Part shown: positions 9,406 through 19,110 of the stretch, piece by piece
Layout of the letters: every line of letters starts with the position of its first letter
Numbering within the stretch: the first letter of the stretch is position 1
Assembly (NCBI GenBank): GCA_012845835.1
Contig: JABAKD010000023.1
Location: 21,050,203-21,114,202, forward strand
Length of the DNA: 64,000 nt
Reading direction: 5' to 3'
Source of the DNA: Undaria pinnatifida
Taxonomy: Eukaryota; Sar; Phaeophyceae; Laminariales; Alariaceae
The notes under the pieces: generated by a model
Told to the model about the DNA's origin: nothing
What the model saw: only the letters and a program-made list of their open reading frames with translations
Database searches by the model: none
Translations under genes and position numbers: made by a program

Positions 9406-10470
9406 CCTATCGTCTCCCTTGTACCAAAAGTGGGCTCCCTTAGGGAGTACTGTGTCGTGGTAGCGACGGAGCCAATCGGCGCGGGGAACACAGGCGTAGC
9501 CCGGCGGTAGGAAACGTTCCCCGTTGTTGCGGGAGAGCTCACGCTGTGCCGCCCCGATCCGCATTCGGCGGTAGAGGCGGTTGGTTTGCCGGTGCTGGTC
9601 CGGGGTTCCGGCCCAATAACGCAAGATGTGGGAGCGTGAGAGGTGAAGGTCCATTTCCCGCTCCCAAGAAGGTTCGGAGAGTCCCGCCCAATGCGTCTTG
9701 TATAGCACCGCGATGACGCCACCTCGCCCCCGTACTAACTGATGACCAGTGATCTGCTCCACCTCCAGCCGTTGAAGGGGAGTCGAAACGTCGTCTTGAG
9801 TGACGTGGTACGGCGGGGACGTATTGGAAAGTTTGTTGAGCACGTACTGTGTCAGCCCCGCCGGTAGGTATTTGGGCATGTCCTCGCTGTCGTCGGGGTT
9901 GGCACAGGGTTTGCAGCGCTCGATGGCCCCACGCCGACGAGCGTCCGAACCAGGCAGGTCGGAAGGGGGATCCAAATATAGGAGGTTGCTGCCGAGCGGC
10001 GAGCCGTCCGGGGTCTCGGCGGCGGAGCAGGGACCGACGGCCAGGATCTTGTACGGGCCCGTCCAGTTAAGCGCGAGTTTGGCCTTGAGTACCTTGGCGT
10101 CGGTATTCGCCTTCACACCCTGGCGGATGGTAGAGGCAGAATTGCATACCCATGCCCAACCACGCACAGTCAAGTTAGGTGCTGGACGCAGCGCGTCGGC
10201 GAGGGCGGAGTTTCTGCGGTTAACACGGGAACCGGTGAGGGCGTGGTGTGCGCGGACAATGTCGTTCGCGCGCTTTTGCCGGTCGGTGGCCAAGGCACAA
10301 TAAGCCAGGTGGTCACGGGCCAGATTCTGGTGTCCCACGACACCAGTGCGGTCGAAAACCGTCAGGGGAAGCCGTGGGAGTCTGCCCATGTGGACCTTGT
10401 TGGGCGCCAGACCCGTCGCCGCGCTAACGGAATTGTTGTAAGCGGATTCTACGTGGGGCAGATGCAAGTC
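9406..10470 (-). pseudogene. Integrase C-terminus with GPY/F module and chromodomain (element B)
   Basis: One open frame of about 355 codons follows an amber stop at 10471-10473. It starts with HLPHVESAYNNS, the usual continuation of a gypsy integrase core. NWTGPYKIL (residues 134-142) is the GPY/F module. Residues about 235-287 (near 9765-9606) form a chromodomain: LEVEQITGHQ, VLYKTHWAGLSEPSWERE, then SRSHILRYW, with the aromatic cage-type Y, W and W positions present. Chromodomains of chromoviruses steer insertion to modified histones. The frame runs through GDDRLWW and then into the inserted element at 9396. Confidence 0.9.
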
Positions 10471-11250
10471 CTAATCGTCTTGTCGCTCGTTGATGACCAT
10501 AGCCAGCATTTGGGACATAGTGTGGTTGACCCGCTCAACGCTCCCGTTACAGTTGGGATGATAGGAGCTTGTAGCAAGCTTGTGCACACCCAATAGCTGA
10601 TATACAGCTTGTGAAAGCTTGGAGCAGAACTGCAGTCGGTTGTCCGAGAGTATGGTGCGCGGGCATCCCCACAAGGGAATGTATTGGTTCACCAGGATAT
10701 TGGCTGTACCCTCCGCGGTGAACTCAGCGGCAGTGACGGGGAACATGTCGGCCCAACGACTGAAGCGATCGGTCAACAGCAGGATGTTTTTGCCTCGTGG
10801 CGTGACCGGAAGGGGGCCGAAGTAGTCAACACTGACGGCGACACCTGGACCTTCCGGCAGAGGCATTGTGATGATGGGCCAGCGGACAGTCAGCCGTGGG
10901 GTTTTCCGCGCTTGGCACTTGAAGCAGTGGGGAAGCCACCACCGGGTGCACACATTCATGTCAATCCACCAATGAAAACGCTTCAGCATGCGCAACGTGC
11001 GCGTGGTGCCAAGGTGACAAGAGGCCGTCGAGTGACAAGCTTGCATAATCCAAGGGCGCATGAGCAGGGGAACGTAGATGAGAACTGGCTCGTCGTTTAG
11101 CAGGCAAGCAACTCGCCCCACAGAGTTCGGTTTGTCAGACATTGTTGGCGGCAGTGTCGGGTTACGGACGAGTAGGACAATGTCGTCGTCGGTTGTATGT
11201 AGTCGACCCTTATCCGCCAACTCCTTGATGTCTGAGAGGGAGGGACGCTT
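10471..11250 (-). pseudogene. Integrase of element B: HHCC zinc domain and D,D-35-E core
   Basis: It forms the C-terminal half of a 592-codon frame (10471-12249). Zinc ligands are H406, H412, C442 and C445 (ACHSTASCH and HCFKC). The core has D475 in VSVDYFG, D536 in ILSDNRLQF and E572 in SVERVNH, exactly 35 residues between the last two, so the catalytic triad is complete. Two glycines of the PNGNGG-type loop before the Glu are Cys and Ser. The frame ends at a TAG (10471-10473) exactly where related integrases have tryptophan (RQDDW), one base change from TGG. Without readthrough the GPY and chromodomain modules are cut off. Confidence 0.93.
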
Positions 11251-12060
11251 GTGCGAGAGGTAGCACGCCAAGAAGTCGGGCGGCAGAACCGATGGCCAGC
11301 CGATATAGACGTAACGCATCATGGCGTGGCACGTCGGCTCAGCGTGCTGCTCTCGCATCCAATTGTCATGTGAATAACGCGCGACGGAATCAGCGAACCG
11401 CAATTCAGCAGCGTTGCCGAGGGCGTGCAACCTTGTATAGGCGGTCGGCGTGTCACCAGGAGAAGGCGTGAGCCGTAAGAGAGGGGTTCCCATGTAGGCT
11501 CCGCGTGGTCGCGGTTGGACGGTAGTGGCACCGTGCGGACCGGCGAGTCGACAAGAGCAGGAGTCGCGGCGGCGGGCGGAGCCAGCCGCGGCCGAGGGAC
11601 TCGCGGCGGGGTTGTACCTCGTCTGGAAGGTGGCCGAGGGGCCCCGCCGGGCCCGAATCCATAATCTACAGCGGGGGTTCATTACCCGTTGCTGTCGCTG
11701 TTCGTCGGCGCGTCGTCGACGATGGAGGGGTTGGAACGCCAAGCAAGGCGGAGACGGACACAGTTGAACCGGTGGTCGCGGCGGGGGCCGTCTCCTATGT
11801 AGAACTCCAGGATAGATAAGTCGGCTGTGCGATGGGCGTCGCTGTAGCCAGGGCTTCTGCGGAGCCCGTGCCGCCCTCGATGGGTATGGCAAAAACCGAA
11901 GCGAAAACGGTGTCAGCGGCAGGCGAAATCGACCCGCGGCCGGTACAGCCTTCGGTAGTGGCGACGGAGCAGAAACACGAGCGACGAATCTCCCTGGGGA
12001 AGCAGAAAGGCCGTCAATCCGTATACGTGGCTCGTGTTGCGAAAATCGTGAAATGCGGTA
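11251..12060 (-). pseudogene. Pro/Ser/Arg-rich tether of element B
   Basis: It is the N-terminal part of the 592-codon frame and equivalent to 661-1690 in element A. There is no fold I recognise. The frame is locally out of register with A, so part of the open translation is probably not the ancestral one. A tether of this length between RNase H and integrase is long for a gypsy Pol. Confidence 0.6.
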
Positions 12061-12067
12061 GAGGTGA

Positions 12068-12245
12068 CAGGAAGCCCACCCAAGGCAGCATGTTCCGTGC
12101 GGGGCACGAGCCCACCCAAGAAAGTGCTTTTGGCGAGGGGTTCGAGTCCACCCAAAGCAGTGCTTTCGGTGCGGGGCACGAGCCCACCCAAGACAGTGCA
12201 TTCGGCGAGGGGCGCGAGTCCACCCAAAACGATCCCTGGGATCGG
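12068..12245 (-). repeat. 36-bp tandem repeat coding for a 12-residue unit
   Basis: CCACCCAA recurs at about 12075, 12111, 12147, 12183 and 12219, a constant 36-bp step. On the minus strand the frame of 11913-12482 reads alternating units: GGLAPLAECTVL, GGLVPRTESTAL, GGLEPLAKSTFL, GGLVPRTEHAAL. The A-type and V-type units alternate, so the real repeat is 72 bp. Element A has about one and a half units at the matching place (1440-1500). Confidence 0.85.
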
Positions 12246-12299
12246 CCAAGAGGGAGCGCGCAGCCCGCGGGCCCGTAAGAGATAGATACCGCTTTCTCC

Positions 12300-12770
12300 A
12301 ACGGGGTTGGGGCTTGTCAACCCCACGGGGTTGAAGTTTGTCAAGCCACTGCGGTCGTACTCCGTAGCAGGCTCTGGAAAACGGGCCAGAAAAATCGGCG
12401 ATGCCGTTGGCGCTGCCTTTGCGGTACTCGAGTGTGCAATCGAACGCGGTGACGAACTCAAGCTACCGCTGGACTCGTGCATTAAGGTTCCCCACTTTGC
12501 CAGTGCTCTCCTACGTCTTGTGGCCGGAGGATATGTGGAACTTTGTTCTCCACAGTACCCTCGGAGGCGTTTGGGAGCCCAAACAATGCTGCCGGTTTCA
12601 AATCGAGAGGAGTCCAGTGCCTCTCCGAGTCGGGCATTGCTCGACTAATATACGCTATTTTCATAGTGAACGAAACGTCGTCCAGCGTCACAGTACCCTC
12701 GACGAAACAGGGGCCGTGTTCTGATAGCGCAAATTCAGGGGCGACGCCAGAAGCTATCTCCAAACCTCCA
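12300..12770 (-). pseudogene. Deletion fusion: protease N-terminus joined to middle of RNase H (element B)
   Basis: The frame 12482-12763 reads TLDDVSFTMKI, which matches the start of the protease in element A (near 3985). It passes directly into AYISRAMPDSERHWTPL, which matches mid RNase H (near 1890 in A). The junction is at about 12650-12656 and the frame is kept across it. Relative to A, about 2.1 kb covering the protease active site, all of RT and the first RNase H aspartate block is missing. A one-base deletion soon after (near 12600) shifts the frame of the remaining RNase H, and KRLRG-type residues appear out of frame. No active enzyme can be made. Confidence 0.88.
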
Positions 12771-13440
12771 CGGCTTTTAATTGGCCAACGCGCCCGAGAA
12801 ATAGGTCGGAAACGCCGAAGGGGAAGTTTTGCGAGCGCTGGTCGCTGTTAACGGCCCGGTTGCGGCGCGGACGAGATTTCTTGGTTCTTGCATTCGCAGT
12901 GCAGGTGCGGAACCGACTAGGGGAGGCCGGGTGCGCCGACCCGATCTCATTGTCGCGAATAGCTTCGCGAACGACAGAAAGCGCCTCACCGAGCAAGTTT
13001 TTTCCTCTCCCCCGGCATGGGTTGTTGGCCCTGGGACCATCCGCCCGGAGGCCAATGCCCCACACTGGGTCCAGAGGACTGGATTCAGCCAGAAGCTTGT
13101 TGCCAGAGCTCAAAAGGTGATTTATTTATGGCTGGATTCTGCGTGAATTCGGCGTAGGTGCCAGATAACACTGCGCTTTGCTTCTCCCTGTCCCCAACAC
13201 TGGAGTCAAAGTTGCGCACGCCTCGACCGATGCGTTTACGTGTGCTTGGACTATGCGACGACATGATGAGCCCCACTGCTCGATGGTCTTGAAAAAGCTT
13301 GGTCTTTTCGGCCATCATATACTGCTCCGCGCAAAAATATGGCACGTCGTCCACGGCAAACGACGAAGGGGACCACGGCGGAAAATAGGATGAGGGCTGC
13401 CAGAATAACACCACTGTATCTGTGGAGTATTCAAGAGAAG
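12771..13440 (-). pseudogene. NADAR (YbiA/DUF1768-like) domain of element B, one frameshift
   Basis: This is the best-preserved copy. The frame 13085-13741 gives VVLFWQPSSYFPPW, SPSSFAVDDVPYFCAEQYMMAEK, TRKRIGRGVRNFD, DREKQ and EFTQNPA. After a one-base slip near 13125 the frame 12754-13113 gives SSGNKLLAESSPLDPVWGIG, NLLGEALSVVREAI. Together these cover a full NADAR domain of about 165 residues: N-terminal FW, AEQYMMAEK, KRIGR, QNPA, SPLDPVWGIG and the C-terminal LGxALxxVR helix. The family tryptophan usually found between FD and REK is glycine here. NADAR proteins cleave N-glycosidic bonds linked to ribose or ADP-ribose. Placed between Gag and protease, it would be made as part of Gag-Pol. 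Confidence 0.9.
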
Positions 13441-14010
13441 GGTCAAAAGTCGTGTTGGAATTTGGGTCTGTAATGTTCCCGTTCGGAAACACCAGGCCTC
13501 GGGCGCACGACGCGAATCCGAACCCGTGGTATCTTGTCTCGGGTCTTCCTTCGCTCGTTGGCGGAAAAACGCGAAAATCCGCTCTAACTGCGCCCGAAAA
13601 ATGGCAAAAACCGACGGTGCCAACCCGTCGGTAGCCTCGTTGGACCTTTGTGGGTCTGCAATGTCCCCTTCTGGGAACACCAGTTCTCGGCTCTTTGGGC
13701 CTGTAATGTCCCCTTGCGGGAGCACCAGGCCTCGGGAGCAAGATGCGAGTCCGAACCTGAGGGTCTCTCGCCTCGGGTCCTCCTCACTCGCTGGCGGAAA
13801 CTCGTAAGAAACCGCCCTTGCTGCACCCGAAAAAGAGTCCAACACCGACGGTGCCAACCCGTCGGTAGCCTCGTTGGGCATTTGGGTCTGCAATGTCCTC
13901 CTCTGGGAACACCAGTCCTCGGCTCTTTGGGTCTGTAGTGCCCCCTCAGGAACACCAGGCCTCGAGAGCACGACGCGAGTCCGAACCCACGGTTTCTTGC
14001 ATCGTGGCCT
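13441..14010 (-). repeat. Coding repeats in the Gag-Pol linker of element B
   Basis: A unit containing GGGAACACCAG or GGAGCACCAGGCCTCG on the plus strand occurs near 13473, 13664, 13707, 13896 and 13938, at alternating steps of about 190 and 42 bp. The true repeat is therefore about 232 bp and present just over twice. On the minus strand it encodes variants of LVFPEGDIxDP and of GTLQTQ, plus EATDGLAPS. Each long unit holds a perfect 7-bp inverted repeat, CCGACGG and CCGTCGG. Element A has about one unit at 5000-5090. Confidence 0.75.
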
Positions 14011-15430
14011 CTTCGTTCTTTGGCGTATAATCGCAAGAAAACTGCTCTAACTGCGCCCGAAGGGGCAGGGGCTCTGAGCTGTTTCTTCTTGACGAGAGGC
14101 GCGGTTCTTCCGTAAATTTACGGGAATAGCATCCAGCTGATCAGGCTGGAGGCCGTGGCGTCACCACTGGCTCGTCGCGCAGTGTCGGATCTTCTTCCTG
14201 TGCCACTGGGGCAGACGTAGCCTGAAACACGTGGGTTAGCGTGTTAAAAGACGAAGCAAGGTCCGTAGACCCTGTGGGCGTCTTCTGGAGCGGGGCTCGG
14301 GCAAGGCAATAATATTTTTACCCGAGGAGGCTGTTTTCCGGTATGTCTCTTGGAGAAGGGGGACGAGGTAGCTAATCTTATCGACTCCTCCTTGATGGAC
14401 AAAAGGACAGAGCGCCCGCTGTTATCGCGAGCAAACACCGGATCGAGCCTCGCAAAGGATCTGGGTGTTTTAGTGTTGGCCTTCCCACACCTCAAATCGA
14501 CCGCTACCTCGTGGTCAGAAAAAGTGTTTCGAGGGTCGACCGTCCCACACCTCAAACCGACCGCCACCGCCTGGTCAGGGAGAGGGGGGCATGAACACGT
14601 ATGCGTAAAAAGCCGACGCGCCGTCACCGCAGCTATTTTGTTGCGCGACGCGTGCCTGGGAGGGCAGCGCGCAAAACGCAGGCTCCCGTGCCATGGTTGA
14701 TGGGGGCGGCGTTTAGAGCGCGTACCCCCATTGCTGAGTTTATGCCGCGGCTGAGGGAAACGGCGCTGGACGCGTGGTTCCCGTCGCTGAACTCAAGCCA
14801 TGACTGAGGGGAACGTCGCTGGAAGCGCGCGTTTCTCGCCGTCGAAAATAAATAAATAAATAAAAAATTACCTGGCTGGAGGAAACCACGCTTGAAGCGC
14901 TAGTTTCCGCCGCCGGTACTACGCCGTGAGAATCGTCCGCAGACGGCGTAGGAGCCCGTGGGCTCTTGACAGAGGCAATCTGTCCTGCGTTACTGGACAG
15001 GCTAGCAACAGAACTCGAGCATCTTCTGAAACCAAAATAGGTACCCCCCGACAGTGTTGTCGACGGTGCCGTAACGCCGTCGAGCTGTCGATTGCCGTTA
15101 TCGAATATGCCAGGTTGGCGCGCGAGTGTATTTTCGCCAAGGTTGTGGGCGGCTCCAAAGCGCATTCGACGAGCAGGAGCGGGGGCAGAAGAGGCGAGCG
15201 AGCACAGGATACCACCATGGTGATCCGACGTGTATGTGGTATCGTTGTGACAGTTTACCTGGCCCTGATCCTGGTGGTACCCTCGCGATTGACCTGAAAG
15301 ATGGCGACGATTTTTCTTGTGGTTGTTCGGGCGAGAAGATTTGTCGTCTCGACGGTAGTAGACCATGCGTGTTTGCCAACGTCGGTGTGCGTCATCGTCG
15401 CCAAGTTGGCCAAGTTCAGGGTTCAAGCAG
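14011..15430 (-). other. Remaining Gag-Pol linker of element B
   Basis: The sequence is similar to 5150-6420 in element A. It is Ser/Ala/Pro/Arg-rich in translation with several frame changes. Two copies of a CCCACACCTCAAACCGACCGC-type segment lie near 14487 and 14549, and a TAAA run near 14850-14865 interrupts the coding character. No separate domain is recognised. Confidence 0.55.
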
Positions 15431-15439
15431 CCACTCGCA

Positions 15440-15515
15440 GTAATGAAAGGATGCCTGCAATGCTTAGGAATGGTTGTCTTCGTGGCAGTTGAGGCAAAGC
15501 CTCCGGTTTTCTCGG
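15440..15515 (-). pseudogene. Gag nucleocapsid zinc knuckle (element B)
   Basis: The minus strand reads CLNCHEDNHS, a stop or frame slip, then KHCRHPF and NPELGQLGDDDAH. Without the slip this is CX2CX4HX4C, the classic zinc knuckle that binds element RNA. The same block is at 6520-6600 in A. Confidence 0.8.
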
Positions 15516-17510
15516 AGGACATCAGCGCGAGGTGAAAGGAGGCCGCTCCAAAGGGGAGGGTCATCTGTCGTAAACGAGGCCTTCAGTGTGACTAATCTTC
15601 ACTCTACATTTTAACGGCGAAAACTTCTGCAGAGTGATGCTCTTCTAGTGGCCAGCAGTTCGATGTGTGGTCAAGCCATGGGTCGGATGAATCATCGATG
15701 GGCATGACAGTTGAATAATGGCTCGATCCCGTCTGCCACGAAAGCGACTGGGACGGCACTCGGCCCTAGCCGCACCCATGATCGGCGGGTCGGGGCCCCG
15801 ACGTTGCGGATGACGGCGCTCTCGTCGGAGAAACAGGGAGAGAAAAAATACGTTTCGCCGTTGACGGCAGGTGTCTTATTAGTCACTTAAAGCCCGCCAC
15901 GTAGCATCCAACGAGGCGTATGGCCGCGGGTCCGTTGCCTTCGAACCAGGGTACAACGCTGGCAGGAGAGCCGGAAATTGCTCATTCGCCGCCACCCGAA
16001 CCACCTCCAACACCACATCCGTCCCTGGAGACAAAACACGATCACTCCCCGCAGCGGTCGGCACAAGTACGCCAAACTCCCGACTAAAATCAGAAAAAGG
16101 CATGCCGCCACACACTCCAAAAGTATGCAACTTAGTGTAGCCCTCCTCCGTGTCAACCCCGTCGAAGTGCGTGATCAGCAGACGCAACAGGAGGGTGAAA
16201 GCCTCAGGCCCAGATGCTCCTCCTGCCATGGCGATTGACACCTCTTGCCTGCTACCACGGCCGCCTTGCTGTTGTCGTCCGTGCTCGAGAACGAAGACGA
16301 GCGGGAGGAGGTTGACGAGCCATCCCACGCTGAACTTGCCTCTCGCGCCATTCCTCCGCCAGAGCTGCGGCCACTGCCCTGGTTGTTGGATCAAAGTTGC
16401 CCGCTCGGCGGCACCCTCAGGCACACCGGCACCCGATGCGCTGTCACCCCCGCGGCGGTGGTGGTGGTCGCCACCCCCACCATATTTACCGCCACCCCCA
16501 CGGTTGCGGTCCCCGCGGTCGCGACTGTTGCTGCGTCGCTGTTTCCCCCGGTTTCGTTCTGCCAACTCTTCCCCCGGGATTCGGCCAAAAGACAGGGTCG
16601 GGGTCCTCGTCGGGGGCTATCAGCAGGGCCTTAACGAGGGCAAGGGTCGGGGCGGCTCTCGTCTGTCTAGCATAGGGCGTACAACCCACGCGAGTCCAGG
16701 CCGCTTCCACTGAAAGGACGTCCGCTTGCCGCGACGCCGGCTTCTCTGACGAGAGGAGGGCGCAGGCTGTTTCCACCACCGTGGTCGCCGACGTTGAGAA
16801 GTCTACCCTCGGTGCAGACGCCATGCACGCGACGATCCCCTCGAATAAGGCGTCGTTCCCGGGTCGTGGTCGCTGGGATGCGACACCCTGCGGGCGCGAC
16901 GAAGGCGAGGGGGCCGCGGTAGCTCCCGCCGCAGCCGACACAACTGATTGGGCGAAGGCTTGTTGCGCCCTCTTCGCTACCAGGGACGCCTCCCGCGCAG
17001 CGGTCTTCGCCTGCTCGATATCTTGGTCAAACCGACGTCGGCGTGCCATCATCTGGTTGGCGTTGTCGAGCGCCCGCTGGGCCCGCACCGCCGCGTATGC
17101 CAAGTCCAAGGGGGCGGCATGGGCGCCCCGGTCCCGTGGCTCTGGGGGTGGCGCTCTGTCGAGCGCGGAAAGCCCAGGTGGCGGCGGTGGTGCCCTGTCG
17201 AGCGCGGGGGGGGAAGCTGGTGGCGCTCCCCCGGGGCTGGCGAGAGCTGGCGTCGAGACGCCCTAGGGTCCGGTGGGGTTTTGCGTCTTATTCTCAGCGC
17301 GAACCGGCGAATCGACCATCTTGGTGGGTGGGTCCGGGTGGAGGTATGGTGCTCCGCCTTCTGTCTCGTCACCGGAACCCTCCTCCAGTGGTTCCCCCCG
17401 TCTCGAGTCGCGGGATCTCGAGCGAGCTCTCCCTGCCTCGTGAGCATCCAGGTTGGGGTGCGTGGAGAACCTCAGCCTGCCCCGAGTAGCCCGCTTCCTC
17501 ACTGGTAGAC
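15516..17510 (-). pseudogene. Gag polyprotein of element B, frameshifted
   Basis: A likely start is the ATG at 17508-17510 (MSTSEEAGYSG). Pieces follow in three frames. First is an alpha-helical, Ala/Arg-rich stretch (16486-17109: VRAQRALDNANQMMARRRR and a long helix with EQAKTAAREASLVAK). Next is a Gly/Arg/His-rich segment (about 16400-16565). Then comes a more conserved block (15879-16200: TEEGYTKLHTFGVCGGM, FSREFGVLV, YPGSKATDPRPYASLDATW). A stop ends this frame at 15879 and the sequence continues in an overlapping frame (15692-15886) toward the zinc knuckle. Position before the knuckle and protease supports Gag. I do not recognise a standard Pfam capsid motif by eye. Confidence 0.7.
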
Positions 17511-17760
17511 ATGTTGCTTGATGTCTGTAGGGAGGGCAGTGGAAGAAGGGGGTGTGGAGGAAGGTGGCCGGATGGGAACGACGCGTAAAGAAGCTATGGA
17601 GGCAGATATATTGTTGTGGTGTCCCTGCTGCAAGTAGCGGTATATCTGAGGTTCAGCAAACAGCAAGACATGGGCCTTGACTCCGTCCAGCATCATTGAT
17701 GGTAGCAGCCACGCCAACTAGCCGTATAAAAGGAGTACAGCAGTAAGAAGGGTATCATCC
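17511..17760 (-). other. Leader of element B upstream of Gag
   Basis: It lies between the Gag ATG and the minisatellite. No LTR copy matching 6641-6900 is present here, so the 5' end of the element appears to be lost or replaced at about 17730-17760. Confidence 0.5.
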
Positions 17761-17899
17761 ATCAAAACCGCAACATAAGAGCAGCGTCCAGTCTGACCGT
17801 AGGGTATACGGGTAACGCCCGCACGAACCGCAGTAAAAGCAGCCAAAAATGGGCAGCACTGACCCTAACCGTAGTGCAGGGGATGCAACACAGTAAAGG

Positions 17900-18392
17900 T
17901 ACGTCTGCAGCCATCGCACTTAAACAGGCACCATTTAACCTAGGCGGGGGGGGTAGCACAAGAAAGCGTCGCCCAAAACGCCCACGCTCATCGGACCAAA
18001 ACAGGCAGCATTTACCCTAGGTGCAGTGTAGGGGTTATCACAATAAAGGTTCGCCCAACACGCCGACGCTCATCGTACCAAAACAGGCGGCATTTAACCT
18101 AGGTGTAGCGTAGGGGGGTAGCACAGTGAAAGGTCACCCACCAAATCGACACTCATCGCACCAAAACAGGCAGCATTTACCCTAGGTGTAGTGTAGGGGG
18201 GAAGCACAGCTACGAGTCGCCCAACACGCTGAAACTCATCGCACCAAAACAGGCAGCGTTTATCCCATGCACAGTGTAGGGGGGCAGCACAGTAAAGGGT
18301 CGTCTAACACATCGACGCTCATCGCACCAAAACAGGTAGCATTTACCCTAGGTGCAGTGTAGGGGGTAGCACAATTAAGGTTCGCCCCGCCA
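17900..18392. repeat. Minisatellite of about 82-84 bp, six copies
   Basis: ACAGGCAGCATTT-type words start at about 17919, 18001, 18083, 18165, 18249 and 18332. Each is followed by CCTAGGTGCAGTGTAGGGGG and an AGCACA(G)TAAAGG-like segment, then a CGACGCTCATCGCACC segment. Copies differ by point changes and 1-3-bp indels. ORFs on both strands are by-products. Confidence 0.85.
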
Positions 18393-18770
18393 ACCGTATA
18401 AAAAAACGGGCAGCATCTGCCCCAACAGTAGTGTAGGAGGGGGTAGGATAGTAGAGGATCGCGCACCAACCGTATAAAAAACGGGCAGCATCCACCCCAA
18501 CAGTAGTTTAGGGGGGGAGTAGCACAGTGAAAAATCGCACAGCCAACCGTATAAAAACGGGCAGCATCTGCCCTTACAGTAGTGTAGGGGGGCGGTAGGA
18601 CAGTATAGGTTCGCGCACCAACCGTATAAAAATGAAACGGGCAGCATCTGCCCAAACAGTAGTGTAGGGGGGGGGTAGGACAGTAGAGGTTCGCGCACCA
18701 ATCGTATAAAAAACGGGCAGCATCCGCCCCAACAGTAGTGTAGCGGGAGGTAGCACAGTAGGGGGTTGTA
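18393..18770. repeat. Related minisatellite of about 76-80 bp, five copies
   Basis: CGTATAAAA occurs at about 18394, 18471, 18547, 18622 and 18702. Each is followed by ACGGGCAGCATC, CAACAGTAGTGTAGG and a G-run. It shares the GGCAGCAT and GTGTAGGGGG words with the 82-bp family to its left and looks like a derivative of it. The TATAAAA word within each unit is notable but has no other promoter context. Confidence 0.82.
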
Positions 18771-19110
18771 CATGTGCCAGTCGGCGGACAAGGTCGATAC
18801 AACGCTTGAACAAAGTAGTTTCCCCACCGACCGCACTAAAGGGGGACGGTCGCGCCTACACAGTAGTGCCGCTCGCTGCTGTGCCCATAGGTACCGACAA
18901 TACCAACCGCGCAAAGATGGGCAGTATAACCCCCCGAACAAGGTAGTTTCCCCCGACCGCACTAAAGGGGGGTGGTTGCGCCTACAGTAGTGCTGCTCGC
19001 TGCATTGTCGTTGCTGTGCCCTTAGTCGTATAACCCCGAACAAGGAAGTTTCCCCCGACCGCACTAAAGGGAGACGGTTGCGCCTATAGTAGTGCTGATT
19101 GGTGCAGTAT
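18771..19110. repeat. Third minisatellite type with GACCGCACTAAAGG units
   Basis: GACCGCACTAAAGGG occurs at about 18829, 18955 and 19056, each followed by GGTTGCGCCTA(CA)GTAGTGCTG. A diverged copy, GACCGCACTATAAAGG, appears near 19670. Steps are about 100-125 bp. Confidence 0.75.

Larger units (their letters stand above)
6901..17510 (-). mobile_element. Ty3/gypsy element B, internally deleted, carrying a nested element
   Basis: Reading leftwards from 17510: Gag, zinc knuckle (15480), repeat-rich linker, NADAR domain (12940-13440), a protease N-terminus fused to mid RNase H (12482-12763), tether with 12-residue repeats, integrase (10471-11250), chromodomain (9606-9765), a C-terminal tail split by an inserted inverted-repeat element (8022-9396), and a 3' non-coding region to the LTR at 6900. 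No 5' LTR is seen beyond 17510, where minisatellite begins. RT and most of the protease are deleted, so the copy could move only with help from a complete relative. Confidence 0.88.
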
